A stretch of DNA of 64,000 nt. It comes from Vibrio maritimus (GTDB lineage: Bacteria > Pseudomonadota > Gammaproteobacteria > Enterobacterales > Vibrionaceae). The stretch spans positions 280,129 through 344,128 of the forward strand of contig JYJJ01000006.1 of the NCBI GenBank assembly GCA_003263775.1, given 5' to 3'. The notes under the pieces were generated by a model. The model made no database searches and had not been told where the DNA came from. It saw nothing but the letters and a program-made list of their open reading frames with translations. Position 1 is the first letter of the stretch, and every line of letters starts with the position of its first letter. The position numbers and the translations under genes were made by a program. Below, one piece after another: positions 45,574 to 54,570 of this stretch.

Positions 45574-45895
45574 ACTCTCTTGCTGCTAAACCTACTTAAA
45601 GCATAGCGTTTCGTGGCGTATTTTTTTGTCGATGGGATCGCGGTTCGGCGATAAATCAATCAAAAGCACAATGAGTAACCTTTGCTTGGTTCATTGTGGG
45701 TAGTTTTGTCCATAATGTCTGGATGATTTGTCTATTTTTCTGTTGGAGCTTTGGCTTTAATCTACTCCACATCGCCAATGTTGGCACTAGGTTAGGCACC
45801 TCCGCATTGATTCTTATGTCACTGTCGGGTAGGGCGATAACTAGCTATGTTTTCTAGAAAATAGTCATTACAGAATATAGAGTGGAGAGTGCAAA
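45574..45895. other. Intergenic region, about 320 bp
   Basis: Divergent promoter region between the stress-protein and nitroreductase genes. No convincing gene or hairpin seen. Confidence 0.4.
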
Positions 45896-46555
45896 GTGAC
45901 TCATCAAATTATCAAAGATCTGAATACTCGTTATACCGCGAAAAAATACGATGCAACTAAACGTATTTCTGCAGAAGACATGGACGTGATCAAAGAAGCT
46001 ATTCGTCTATCTGCGTCTTCAATCAACTCGCAGCCGTGGAAGTTTATTGTGATCGAAAGTGATGAAGCGAAGCAGCGTTTCCATGACACTTTTGCGAATA
46101 TGCACCAGTTCAACCAACCACATGCGAAAGAGGCGTCTCACACGATTCTGTTTGCACATAACCCGCACTTTACCAAAGACGACTACAAAAAAGTGGTTGA
46201 TGTTGAGGTGACATCGGGTCACTTGCCAGCAGATATGTACGATCAAATGCTAAATGGTGCATTTGGCTTTGCAGAGCTAAACACAGATGAAACTGGTTTT
46301 AATGGTCAGTGGACAAAAGCACAAACCTACATTGCGCTTGGCAACGTACTTCACACGCTTGCTCGTATGGGTATCGCATCGACTCCAATGGAAGGTGTTG
46401 ACCCCGAGATGATTGGTGAAATCTTTAAAGATGAACTAGGTGGTTATGTGTGCGATTTTGCGCTTGCACTGGGTTACCACAAAGACGGTGAAGACTACAA
46501 CTACGGCTTACCTAAGTCTCGCTTAGCTCAAGAAGACATCATTACGGTTCTATAA
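45896..46555 (+). CDS. NAD(P)H-dependent nitroreductase (NfsB-like)
   Basis: Flavoenzyme of 219 residues. Typical start THQIIKDLNTRYTAKKYDATKRISAEDMDVIKEAIRLSASSINSQPWKF (NfsB type, FMN-binding residues), and C-terminal segments LARMGIASTPMEGVDPEMIGEIF. GTG start at 45896 follows GGAGAG. It reduces nitro compounds or quinones with NAD(P)H; the exact substrate is unknown. Stands alone with its own terminator. Confidence 0.88.
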   Translation: MTHQIIKDLNTRYTAKKYDATKRISAEDMDVIKEAIRLSASSINSQPWKFIVIESDEAKQRFHDTFANMHQFNQPHAKEASHTILFAHNPHFTKDDYKKVVDVEVTSGHLPADMYDQMLNGAFGFAELNTDETGFNGQWTKAQTYIALGNVLHTLARMGIASTPMEGVDPEMIGEIFKDELGGYVCDFALALGYHKDGEDYNYGLPKSRLAQEDIITVL

Positions 46556-46578
46556 GCAGAATCGATACTATTCAAAAG

Positions 46579-46604
46579 CGGCCACTACTGTGGCCGTTTT
46601 TTTA
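46579..46604 (+). terminator. Rho-independent terminator after the nitroreductase
   Basis: CGGCCAC, TACT, GTGGCCG, then a run of seven T. Confidence 0.9.
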
Positions 46605-47192
46605 TGCTTGTAGCAGAAGCCCGCTTAACCCAAGAGCAATAAATAGCAGTCCTGTGAGTCGGTTTATTGTCACAACATATCGCTTAAGAAACCGAGCTAC
46701 CTTCTCTGTTGCGAGCGACAGCAACAGGTGTATTGAAAGCGTGATCACCACAAGTTCTAGAGTTAGCAGCGCGGCCTGCAGAGCAAAGTACTGCTCACTG
46801 TTCACGAATAGTGGAAATAGCGCACCGAAGAAAACAATGGTTTTTGGATTTAGCAACGAGATCAGCACGCCACTCTTATAGCCGTAAGACCTTGATTCAA
46901 TCAGCGCTTGGCTTGTTGAATAGTAAATCGCACGGCAGCCTAGGTAGATAATGTAGCTGCTACACAATCCGGTCATGACTTGGTAGGCGAGGGCGTTCGT
47001 ATGAACTAAGGTCAACAGCCAAGAGTTCGAGAGTATAGATGCAAGCAATAGCCCGGTAGAAATACCGAGTATGACCGGAATTGTCCGTTGCATATTCTGA
47101 TTTATACTGTTGCTCAATACCGCCAGCATCCCCGGTCCAGGAGAAGCGGCTGAAGCTATGCAAATGGTGATAAACGCTAGCTGACTTTCCAT
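46602..47192 (-). CDS. LysE family amino acid exporter
   Basis: Inner-membrane exporter of 196 residues, six helices: ESQLAFITICIASAASPGPG (signature of LysE/RhtB, with the S/A-P-G-P), VILGISTGLLLASILSNS, YIIYLGCRAIYY, GVLISLLNPKTIVFFGALFP, then two more. It starts one base after the stop of the methyltransferase gene, so both are translated as a unit. It exports an amino acid or homoserine-lactone-type compound; specificity unknown. The operon is headed by an AraC-type regulator. Confidence 0.85.
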   Translation of the reverse strand: MESQLAFITICIASAASPGPGMLAVLSNSINQNMQRTIPVILGISTGLLLASILSNSWLLTLVHTNALAYQVMTGLCSSYIIYLGCRAIYYSTSQALIESRSYGYKSGVLISLLNPKTIVFFGALFPLFVNSEQYFALQAALLTLELVVITLSIHLLLSLATEKVARFLKRYVVTINRLTGLLFIALGLSGLLLQA

Positions 47193-47193
47193 C

Positions 47194-47967
47194 TTATTCC
47201 TTAATGGCCGTCATCACTGTCATTGGCCAATTGAGTGCCCACCCTGTTGGTGTGCGGCGAATGCCAAGTAGGCGCTCTGCATCATCCAAACTGTGTTTGT
47301 GAGAATACTCAGGTTTGTTGGAATGAAGGAGTGACAGGAAGACACCGATATCCTCTTTGCGCTCAAAATGCCACTGCAGTGCAAGATCAGTAAACTTAGG
47401 CTCGCTCCATCCAGTCAGTTTGCACAAACTCTTAGCGTAAGGTTTGCTCAAAAAGCTGACTTCGTGACCTGTGGTGCATGAAATAGCCACATGCTCATCA
47501 AAATAGTCTGATAGTTTCGTGCCACTGAAAATGTCACAAATCACCAGTCGTGCGCCGGGTTTGGCAAACTGCGCCAAGTTACTTAAGACGGCTTCTTTAC
47601 TTTTTACATGGTGGAAAGCGCCTCGTGACCATATAGCATCGAGCTGAACTCCTTCTGATAGAGAAATATCTTCGGCAGGCCTTTGCATAATGGTGATATT
47701 GTCGTCTGCTCGTTCGTAAATGGGCTTTAATTGGTCTGGAGAAGGGTCGACGACAAATAGTCGTCCTTCAGGACCAATAGAGGTACAAATATCGAATGAG
47801 AAAAAGCCACTTCCCGCTCCAATTTCTAGTATTGATTCACCGCATTGAGGGGAAAGAAAGTCATACATCATTAATGTGTCTTCTTTCCAACACTCCGGAA
47901 ATTGATTCAAAGCTAATTTGTACGAACGAGATCGTTCTGTCGAGAACTCGACTTGATGTAACTCCAT
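47194..47967 (-). CDS. Class I SAM-dependent methyltransferase
   Basis: Cytoplasmic protein of 257 residues. SAM-binding motif I: ESILEIGAGSGFFSFDI; motif II: GRLFVVDPSPDQL; then DAIWSRGAFHHVKSKEAVL as in UbiE-like enzymes. ATG at 47967 follows GGAG. It is co-transcribed with a LysE-type exporter immediately downstream, and an AraC-type regulator gene lies 84 bases upstream on the same strand. A methylation-then-export route for a small metabolite is a possibility but unproven. Confidence 0.82.
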   Translation of the reverse strand: MELHQVEFSTERSRSYKLALNQFPECWKEDTLMMYDFLSPQCGESILEIGAGSGFFSFDICTSIGPEGRLFVVDPSPDQLKPIYERADDNITIMQRPAEDISLSEGVQLDAIWSRGAFHHVKSKEAVLSNLAQFAKPGARLVICDIFSGTKLSDYFDEHVAISCTTGHEVSFLSKPYAKSLCKLTGWSEPKFTDLALQWHFERKEDIGVFLSLLHSNKPEYSHKHSLDDAERLLGIRRTPTGWALNWPMTVMTAIKE

Positions 47968-48051
47968 TTATTTTTACTCCAGCTAACCTAGCTACTGACG
48001 TTGTTATTTTATTTGTTTATTCAGTTGCTACTCTAATGAGCCTGGGGGTAG

Positions 48052-48878
48052 CTATCTTGTAAAAAATTGCTGTTGGTAGGTCTTTGGGTTGATCCCCATC
48101 GCGCTGACGAAGGTTTTATGAAAGTGACTTTGGTCATGGAAACCACAGGCTACAGCTACATCGATGGGCTTGTGTCCTGCCTTTAACAAGGATTTAGAAT
48201 AGCTGACTCGTTGTTGGACTTGAAATTGGTGCGGAGTCACACCTAAATGACGCTTAAACTCATGAATCAAATGATATTTACTCACACCAGTTAAATGCGT
48301 AAGATCATCGAGTGAAACCTTTGTGGTGCAGTTATCAGCAAGATAGTCACGGGCGATAATGATGTTAGATTTGGCATCTAAACTATCAGTTTTCGCGAGT
48401 CTAGATGAGCCGTATTGTAAGATCATCTTGACTAATAGCAACTCTAGGTGACTCTCTACTTCAAGTTGCTCTCCACCGCTATGAATTGTAGAGAGCAGTA
48501 AGTGCATTTGCCGTTTTAACCTGTCATCAGAGATGATGCTTTCACGAAATGTTGGCAGTCCATCTTTCGAGTAAATCTCTTTATAGATATCGCGCACTTG
48601 CTGTTCGCTTGGGTAGATACCGCGATATCGCCACCCTTGCTCACAGCCTTTGCTACCGGTATGGATCTCATCTGGCTTATAACACAAATATCGCCATTAA
48701 TGGCATTGTGCGTCGCACCTTTGTGAAAGAATTGCTGAACACCTTCATCAACAAGTGTAATTACAAACTCTCCGTGCGCGTGTTTGCCGAATGTGGTATC
48801 GACAAACTGTGCATTGATGACATCCATTCCATCGAATGCCTCAAAGCTTGCCAGATGACAGAATTCTTCTTTAGACAT
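48052..48878 (-). CDS. AraC family transcriptional regulator (one apparent frameshift)
   Basis: Regulator of 275 residues when joined. The N-terminal sensor (cupin-like) part reads GKHAHGEFVITLVDEGVQQFFHKG; the C-terminal part is the double HTH: LDDLTHLTGVSKYHLIHEFKRHLGVTPHQFQVQQRVSYSKSLL and VAVACGFHDQSHFHKTFVSAMG. The frame jumps near 48677; one more base gives CVIKPDEIHTGSKGCEQGW. It heads the methyltransferase-LysE operon on the same strand. Effector unknown; AraC with LysE is a common pairing. Confidence 0.82.
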
Positions 48879-48910
48879 TTATATCAACGTTCCTTGTAAC
48901 ACTCCTTGTA

Positions 48911-48947
48911 AAAAATAGCGGTGTGCTGATATTCAACACCGCTATTT
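48911..48947 (-). terminator. Rho-independent terminator of the GST gene
   Basis: AAATAGCGGTGT, loop, ACACCGCTATTT. Leftward the stem is followed by a T run. It ends the transcript of 48983-49888. Confidence 0.85.
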
Positions 48948-48982
48948 CTGTGGAGCCTATCACACAAAATGAGGGCTTACTC

Positions 48983-49888
48983 TTAGGTTTGCTCTTTTTG
49001 TGCACTTTGTTGCAATGTCAGTATTACTTTATTTAGGCTGTTTGGCGAGACTTCGTCAATATCGGATGCACTGTGGCGCTCGGCCAAGGTTTCCCACTCT
49101 TCTCCCCATACGCGGTTAACGATACGGCCGCGTTTCACTGCTGGACGCTCTGCAATGCCTTTTGCCCAGCGTATTAGGTTAGGGTAGCTTTCGACATCTA
49201 AGAACTCAGCAGCGTCATACTGATTATTGATAACCAGGTTGCCATACCATGGCCAGGTCGCAATATCTGCAATCGTGTACTCGTCGCCGGCAAGGAACTG
49301 ATTTTCAGCGAGGCGCGCATCAAGAAGGTGAAGTTGGCGCTTAGTTTCCATTGTGAAGCGATTGATTGGGTATTCGAATTTTTCTGGAGCGTAGGCGTAG
49401 AAATGACCAAAGCCACCTCCTAAATAAGGTGCTGAACCTTGCAGCCAGAATAGCCAGTTCATCGCTTCAACACGCTTGTCCGCCTTCTTAGGTAACAGCG
49501 CATCAAACTTTTCTGCGAGATAAAGCAGAATATTACCCGACTCAAAGACACGAACTGGCTCGTCGCCGGAGCGATCTAGCAAAGCTGGAATTTTTGAGTT
49601 TGGATTCACGGCGACAAAGCCAGAGCCAAATTGGTCGCCATCACCGATTTTGATGGTGTAGGCGTCGTATTCTGCCTCAGTCTTACCAAGCGCGAGTAGC
49701 TCTTCGAGCATGATAGTGACTTTTTGACCGTTGGGTGTTGCTAACGAATAGAGCTGTAGCGCATGCTCGCCAGAGGGAAGCGGCTGTTCGTGTCTTGCTC
49801 CTGAATCAGGTCGGTTGATACTGGCCCACTGACCACCACTTTCGCTATCGTGCGTCCAAACTTTAGGTGGAACATATTGATTCGTCAT
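48983..49888 (-). CDS. yghU: YghU-like glutathione S-transferase
   Basis: Cytoplasmic protein of 301 residues. Thioredoxin-like N-terminal domain: LQLYSLATPNGQKVTIMLEELLAL, NPNSKIPALLDRSG, VFESGNILLYLAEKF; C-terminal helical domain: APYLGGGFGHFYAYAPEKFEYPINRFTMETKRQ. This long YghU-type layout is a nu-class/disulfide-bond oxidoreductase. Start 49888 (MTNQYVPPKVW) follows AAAGG; the longer in-frame start at 49969 is unlikely. Substrate unknown. Alone, with its own terminator. Confidence 0.85.
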   Translation of the reverse strand: MTNQYVPPKVWTHDSESGGQWASINRPDSGARHEQPLPSGEHALQLYSLATPNGQKVTIMLEELLALGKTEAEYDAYTIKIGDGDQFGSGFVAVNPNSKIPALLDRSGDEPVRVFESGNILLYLAEKFDALLPKKADKRVEAMNWLFWLQGSAPYLGGGFGHFYAYAPEKFEYPINRFTMETKRQLHLLDARLAENQFLAGDEYTIADIATWPWYGNLVINNQYDAAEFLDVESYPNLIRWAKGIAERPAVKRGRIVNRVWGEEWETLAERHSASDIDEVSPNSLNKVILTLQQSAQKEQT

Positions 49889-50047
49889 GCCTTTGCTCTC
49901 CATCATATTATTGCAAAACACGCCATCGTGCTGATTCAAAATCGTAGCTGGATTAAGGCAAGTCTTCAATATTATTGAGTAAAACTTAAATTATAACTTA
50001 TGACTATGTGACATTTGGGGCTGGAGAGTGGTGCTTGGAAGGCGCAT

Positions 50048-50270
50048 AAAAAAAGCGGGCATTTTCGCCCGCCAAAACGTTATTCAATAAATCAAATTCC
50101 GCAATACAATCCGAAGAGGCATATCCTCTTCAAAGGGTTAATCGCATCAAGAGAGAGAACACTTGGTTTGGCTGTGACGGCCATCGCCAAGCTATACTAT
50201 CGACGCGGTAAGTCCATTATGACGATATGAGCGTAATTTTCTATAACTGAAAAAATCAGTCATTTGTAGT
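50048..50270 (-). ncRNA. Candidate small RNA with intrinsic terminator
   Basis: Leftward a perfect 6-bp stem GCGGGC/GCCCGC around GAAAAT at 50055-50072, followed by seven T, is a strong terminator. No protein gene on − ends here. Upstream on − is a promoter-like pair TTGACC (50300-50305), 17 bases, TGCTAT (50277-50282), and a hairpin GAAGAGG-ATATG-CCTCTTC near 50120-50138. These together suggest an RNA of about 220 nt. Coordinates are estimates from promoter and terminator only. No known Rfam family is recognised. Confidence 0.35.
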
Positions 50271-50401
50271 ACATAAATAGCAAACAGTGTCAAAAATATG
50301 GTCAAATCACACGATTGGTGTAACAAAATATTTTTGTTTATCTCAGCACTTACCGGCTGCTATATTGGGCACACCATTTACTTCTCTGGAGCTGACACAT
50401 T

Positions 50402-50869
50402 ATGAGCCCGCTACCCAGTGATGGATATATTTGCTATTTGGTGACGGAACACCTCAAGAAGATCCTCTCGGAATCGACCAACACTAAACTGTCGCTGTTC
50501 AATTTTTTTGTCCTTCAATATGTCGACAAATGTTCAGAGCAAGACTCGACGGAATGCACTCAATATATGATCAGCCAAGCTTTTCTTGCTGATACCTCGA
50601 AAGTGAATAAAGCGGTACGTGAACTTGAGTCTGCGGAGTTGCTGACGGCAACCAAGATCAAACAGAGTGGACGAATCAAAAAAATACTTGCTGTCACCGA
50701 ACCGGGTAAAAAGTTGATTGAGATACATCGAGCGAAAACCGATGCGATTGCCGAGCAGTATCTGACTGCGGTGCGTGGCCGCGTCAATGCCGATGAGCTA
50801 TTCGATGCTCACTACACCACTATGGCGGCATTTTATGATGCGCTCAAGCTCTATAAGAGTGCTTGTTGA
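50402..50869 (+). CDS. MarR-like winged-helix regulator
   Basis: Protein of 155 residues. Helix-turn-helix: MISQAFLADTSKVNKAVRELESAELLTATKIKQSGRIKKILAVTEPGKKLI, with the wing. Start ATG at 50402 follows GGAG. The N-terminal part is helical. A MarR-type fold is likely although the match is weaker than for 20918. Target not evident; the candidate sRNA is divergent. Alone and convergent with glgC. Confidence 0.7.
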   Translation: MSPLPSDGYICYLVTEHLKKILSESTNTKLSLFNFFVLQYVDKCSEQDSTECTQYMISQAFLADTSKVNKAVRELESAELLTATKIKQSGRIKKILAVTEPGKKLIEIHRAKTDAIAEQYLTAVRGRVNADELFDAHYTTMAAFYDALKLYKSAC

Positions 50870-50875
50870 GTAAAA

Positions 50876-50909
50876 AAGAAGCAAGTACTGCTACTGGTAC
50901 TTGCTTCTA
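50876..50909. terminator. Bidirectional terminator between marR-like and glgC
   Basis: AGAAGCAAGTAC, eight-base loop, GTACTTGCTTCT, with A-run on the left (T-run for the leftward glgC transcript). Perfect 12-bp stem. Confidence 0.85.
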
Positions 50910-50979
50910 ATGGTTGTTGTCTGATTCCCTAGTTACCAGCTAACTAGCTGAGGGAAGGAGCCACTCAGAGTCGGTGTTT

Positions 50980-52287
50980 TTACGAAACAATCGCTTCAGG
51001 GTTTTCTTGGTGAGAAGCGGTATTGCTTGTTTCAAACATCTCAGAGCAAACCAACACTACACCACTTTCGGTGACGGTGTAACGTTTTTGGTCTTCTTCA
51101 AGATCATAGCCGATCACAGTACCATCAGGGACGACACACCCTTCCGCAACAATCACTTTCTTTAGCTTACAGCTACTGCCAACTACGGCTCGCGGCAACA
51201 AGATGCTGTCTTTCACTTCCGCAAAGTCTTCGACGCGAACATCAGAGGAAACCAAGCTATGTTCAACCTGGCCACCAGAGATGATAGCGCCTGCGCAAAG
51301 GACTGAATCAACGGCGAAACCACGGCGTTGTGGGTCATTGAATAAGAACTTCACCCCAGGTCGTTGTACTTGGTTAGTCATGATAGGCCAGCTGGTATCG
51401 TAAAGATCAAGCTCTGGCGTAGGTGCTAGCAAATCCATAGTCGCCGCGTAGTACTCGTCTACATGGCCGACATCGCGCCAGTAGCCGTTGGCACCTGGAT
51501 GACCGCGCTCGGTGAACACGTAGCCTTTGATCTTCTTACGGCCAATAAGGCTAGGGATGATGTTGTGTCCAAAGTCGTGTTTATAGTTTGGATCATCTAA
51601 CGCTTGTCTAAGCTCGGCATCCAACACGTCTACATTGAAGATATAGATACCCATTGAGATGAGCGCTTTATCCTTATTGTTTGGCATTGGAGTTGGGTTG
51701 GCTGGTTTTTCTACAAAGTTGATGATGTCACCATCTTCATTGAGACCCATTACGCCGAATTCTGACGCTTGCTCAATGGGTTTCTGAATACAGGCAACAG
51801 TGACATCGGCACCACTTTCAACATGGAAGTTGATCATGCGTGAGTAGTCCATTTTGTAGATGTGGTCACCACCCAAGATCAATACTCGTTCGGTATGATC
51901 AACACGTTTGATGAGATCGAGGTTTTGATACAGCGCATCGGCAGTACCTCGGTACCAGTTTTCTCCAACACGCTGCTGAGCAGGGATGATGTAAACCCCT
52001 TCACCTAATGCTGAATAAGACGATTGCCAGCCAGATTGGATATGGCTTATTAGATCGTGTGCCATATATTGGGTAAGCACGCCAACTCGACGAATACCTG
52101 AGTTGATGCAGTTGGAGAGTGTAAAGTCGATGATTTTGAACTTTCCGCCAAAAGATACCGCAGGTTTTGCGATATTCGAGGTGAGTTCTTTTAGTCTAGT
52201 GCCTTTCCCACCCGCTAGAATCATTGCGGTGGTATTACGCAAACGCGCATTACTAGAAATGTGGGAATATTGGTTTTCCTTCGGCAT
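50980..52287 (-). CDS. glgC: Glucose-1-phosphate adenylyltransferase
   Basis: Cytoplasmic ADP-glucose pyrophosphorylase of 435 residues, first committed step of glycogen synthesis. Motifs: AMILAGGKGTRLKELTSNIAKPAVSFGGKFKIIDF, YRGTADALYQNLDLI, ILGGDHIYKMDYSRM, FVEKPANP, and the left-handed beta-helix region near 340-410. Start 52287 follows AAGGAG. No other glg gene lies in the window, so this may be a second glgC copy. Intact. Convergent with marR-like. Confidence 0.93.
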   Translation of the reverse strand: MPKENQYSHISSNARLRNTTAMILAGGKGTRLKELTSNIAKPAVSFGGKFKIIDFTLSNCINSGIRRVGVLTQYMAHDLISHIQSGWQSSYSALGEGVYIIPAQQRVGENWYRGTADALYQNLDLIKRVDHTERVLILGGDHIYKMDYSRMINFHVESGADVTVACIQKPIEQASEFGVMGLNEDGDIINFVEKPANPTPMPNNKDKALISMGIYIFNVDVLDAELRQALDDPNYKHDFGHNIIPSLIGRKKIKGYVFTERGHPGANGYWRDVGHVDEYYAATMDLLAPTPELDLYDTSWPIMTNQVQRPGVKFLFNDPQRRGFAVDSVLCAGAIISGGQVEHSLVSSDVRVEDFAEVKDSILLPRAVVGSSCKLKKVIVAEGCVVPDGTVIGYDLEEDQKRYTVTESGVVLVCSEMFETSNTASHQENPEAIVS

Positions 52288-52870
52288 TGTATAACTCCTT
52301 ATATAACAAGCACAAAAGACGTTTTGGGGGAGTGTGATGTGTGGCTAACCTTCTATGGATAAGCTCTCTATGACCAATACACTCAAAGACGTCGTTAAAT
52401 CATTTTCTATCAGAACAGAACTTGGCTATGCAATCTAGTCCATAAAACCTAAAGTTTTATCAAAAGAGATAATCTTGATGCTCAATCACACTCCACTGGG
52501 GATGAGATGTAATTGAGTACTAAGTTATCTAGATGATGGAGCAAGATTCAAACGGCAGTTCCGCGCCACATTGAACAAGCTAACTAGTAAAACTAAACAC
52601 ATTGTGTGACACCACAGTGACAGACACAGTCATGATATGGTGCTGTTTGAAACAGTGCTGCGCATCATAGTGGCTTATGCATGATCATGCATCTCGATTT
52701 ATTGCTGGCTGAGAATCTTGGCAGTTTGTAGGGGAGTTGGCTTTACAGTGGGTGAGAGATTTAAGAAAAAGTTGAGTTATGGGCATAAATACATAAACTT
52801 ATCGGAATTCAGGGCGTCGCGGAAACTCGAACGCCCTTTTTATGTTTGAGTAAGAGAGTGAGGTTTTAGC
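52288..52870. other. Intergenic region, 580 bp, with inverted repeats
   Basis: No confident gene. Holds a 16-bp perfect palindrome ATGCATGATCATGCAT at 52677-52692, an ATAAAAC-CTAAA-GTTTTAT repeat, and a promoter-like TTGAGT...TAAACT just ahead of the hairpin at 52811. Divergent promoters for glgC and the dnaJ-like gene must lie here. Confidence 0.45.
52811..52845 (+). terminator. Terminator-like hairpin in the leader of the CbpA-like gene
   Basis: AGGGCGT, 13-base loop, ACGCCCT, then TTTTTA, ending about 30 bases before the start at 52871. It looks like an intrinsic terminator. It could end an upstream short RNA or attenuate the co-chaperone gene. Confidence 0.55.
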
Positions 52871-53791
52871 ATGTCGAAAAGAGATTATTACAGCGTGCTA
52901 GGTGTCTCGAAAGGAGCCTCAGAAAAGGACATCAAAAAGGCCTATAAGCGCCTAGCGATGAAATACCATCCTGATAAAAATCCCGGAGATACCGCAGCAG
53001 AAGCAAGCTTTAAAGAGGTAAAAGAAGCTTACGAGGTGCTAACGGACACTAATAAACGTCGTCAGTATGACCAGTTTGGCCATGCAGCGTTTGAAGGTGG
53101 CGGTTTTGGTGGTCACGGCGGTCATGGCGGTGGCGGCTTTGATGATATTTTCGGCGACGCATTTAGACAGCGCGGCGGTGGTTTCGGCGGTGGCGGTTTT
53201 GGCGGCGGTGGCTTTGGTGGTTTTGAGGACATTTTCTCTCAAGCTCGTGGCGGACGTGGACGCCCGAGAGCGGAAAAGGGTCAAGATCAGGAATACACAT
53301 TAACCGTAGATTTCGTTGATGCGATTCAAGGTGCCGAGAAGGTAGTTGAACTGCCTATCAATGGTGAGAGCAAAAAGATCAATGTAAAAGTTCCGGCGGG
53401 CATTAAAGATGGTGAGAAAATCCGCTTTTCTGGTAAAGGCCGCCCGGGTGTCAATGGTGGCCCAGCTGGTGACTTGCTATTGACCATCGCGACTCGCTCT
53501 CATGCTTTTCTTGAGCGTGATGGCAATGATCTTATCTGTCTGACCAAAGTTTCGATGGTCACAGCTGCCCTGGGTGGTGAAGCGGAAGTCAACGTGTTGG
53601 ACAGTCGCTTTAAACTCAAAATTCCTGCGGGAACGCAATCGGGCCGTAAATTCAAAATGACTGGCCGTGGCGTGACGAGCCGTAAAGGTGAAACGGGTGA
53701 TTTATTGGTAAAAATTCAGGTGGAAACGCCGACGAATCTTACTGATAAACAGCGCGAGCTTCTTGAGCAATTCAAAGCAACGCTTGCATAA
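52871..53791 (+). CDS. CbpA-like DnaJ-class co-chaperone
   Basis: Protein of 306 residues. J domain at 1-70 with the HPD motif (KYHPDKNPGDTAAEASFKEVKEAYEVL), then a Gly/Phe-rich linker (GGGFGGHGGHGGGGFDD), and two C-terminal beta-domains: VPAGIKDGEKIRFSGKGRPG. There is no zinc-finger C-x2-C-x-G-x-G repeat, so it is a CbpA-type not a DnaJ. It recruits DnaK and stimulates its ATPase. No cbpM partner follows. Start at 52871 follows GAGAGTGAGG. Confidence 0.9.
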   Translation: MSKRDYYSVLGVSKGASEKDIKKAYKRLAMKYHPDKNPGDTAAEASFKEVKEAYEVLTDTNKRRQYDQFGHAAFEGGGFGGHGGHGGGGFDDIFGDAFRQRGGGFGGGGFGGGGFGGFEDIFSQARGGRGRPRAEKGQDQEYTLTVDFVDAIQGAEKVVELPINGESKKINVKVPAGIKDGEKIRFSGKGRPGVNGGPAGDLLLTIATRSHAFLERDGNDLICLTKVSMVTAALGGEAEVNVLDSRFKLKIPAGTQSGRKFKMTGRGVTSRKGETGDLLVKIQVETPTNLTDKQRELLEQFKATLA

Positions 53792-53812
53792 CCGACTAGT
53801 TTTACAGAATCC

Positions 53813-53842
53813 AAAACAGCCACATTACTGTGGCTGTTTTGC
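53813..53842 (+). terminator. Rho-independent terminator after the CbpA-like gene
   Basis: AAAACAGCCACA, TTAC, TGTGGCTGTTTT; perfect 12-bp stem ending in a T-tract. Confidence 0.92.
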
Positions 53843-53965
53843 TATCCCTATAACAATTCCTACTCTACGACCAGGTACCAGATAGGCTTCCAAATAGCGC
53901 CCTTTTGGGGTTTGAACTATTCTTAATTTTACCCGTAAGAAAATGTTCGCAATAAGGAGGTGGCA

Positions 53966-54514
53966 ATGAGCATGGTTTTTAAAGCACTTATACTCGGACT
54001 GTTATTTGGCCTTTTCGCTAAGGAAACGCTGGCGAGCAATTGCCCAACCCTCCTAGATTCGACTCAGAGAAAACTTAACTCGGCCGATACAGTGAGTCTT
54101 TGCGACGAGTATCAAGGCAAAGTGTTGCTCGTGGTGAATACGGCCAGCCAATGCGGTTTTACCGGCCAATTTGAACAGCTAGAAACCCTCCATAATCAGT
54201 TCAAAGACCAAGGCTTCAGTGTCGTTGGCTTTCCCTCCAACGACTTCAATCAAGATAGAGGTAGTGAAGAGAATACCGCGAAGGTGTGTTATCTCGATTA
54301 TGGCGTGACCTTTCCCATGATGGCGCGTAGCTCGGTTAAAGGTTCTGACGTCAACCCAGTTTTTTCCGAAATCGCCAAACAAAGCGGCGTCACCCCGAAG
54401 TGGAATTTCTATAAATACTTAGTAGGCCGAGATGGCAATGTCGTCGGCGTGTTTTCGACAGGCACCTCTCCAACGGATGATAAAATCACTACCATGATCA
54501 AGCGGTATTTATGA
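53966..54514 (+). CDS. Secreted glutathione peroxidase
   Basis: Exported peroxidase of 182 residues. Signal peptide MSMVFKALILGLLFGLFAKETLA. Peroxidatic Cys63 lies in VNTASQCGFTGQF (cysteine, not selenocysteine); the partner motif WNFYKYLV is present. FPSNDFNQDRGSEENTAKVCYLDYGV is the usual segment with the resolving region. Start at 53966 follows AAGGAGG; a GTG six bases earlier is also in frame. It reduces peroxides at the envelope, probably with thioredoxin-type donors. Convergent with the YiaV-like gene. Confidence 0.85.
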   Translation: MSMVFKALILGLLFGLFAKETLASNCPTLLDSTQRKLNSADTVSLCDEYQGKVLLVVNTASQCGFTGQFEQLETLHNQFKDQGFSVVGFPSNDFNQDRGSEENTAKVCYLDYGVTFPMMARSSVKGSDVNPVFSEIAKQSGVTPKWNFYKYLVGRDGNVVGVFSTGTSPTDDKITTMIKRYL

Positions 54515-54530
54515 TGATCACTATATATAA

Positions 54531-54557
54531 AAACGCAACCGATATGGTTGCCGTTTT
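54531..54557. terminator. Terminator between glutathione peroxidase and HlyD genes
   Basis: AAAACGCAACC, GATAT, GGTTGCCGTTTTT. A stem of six to eight pairs with A-run left and T-run right, usable in both directions. Confidence 0.8.
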
Positions 54558-54570
54558 TGATGGTGCTAAC

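Noticed and set aside
50015..50230. Rightward open frame of 71 codons in the intergenic region before the MarR-like gene
   Set aside because: No ribosome-binding site and no family pattern; it crosses a clear − strand terminator hairpin.
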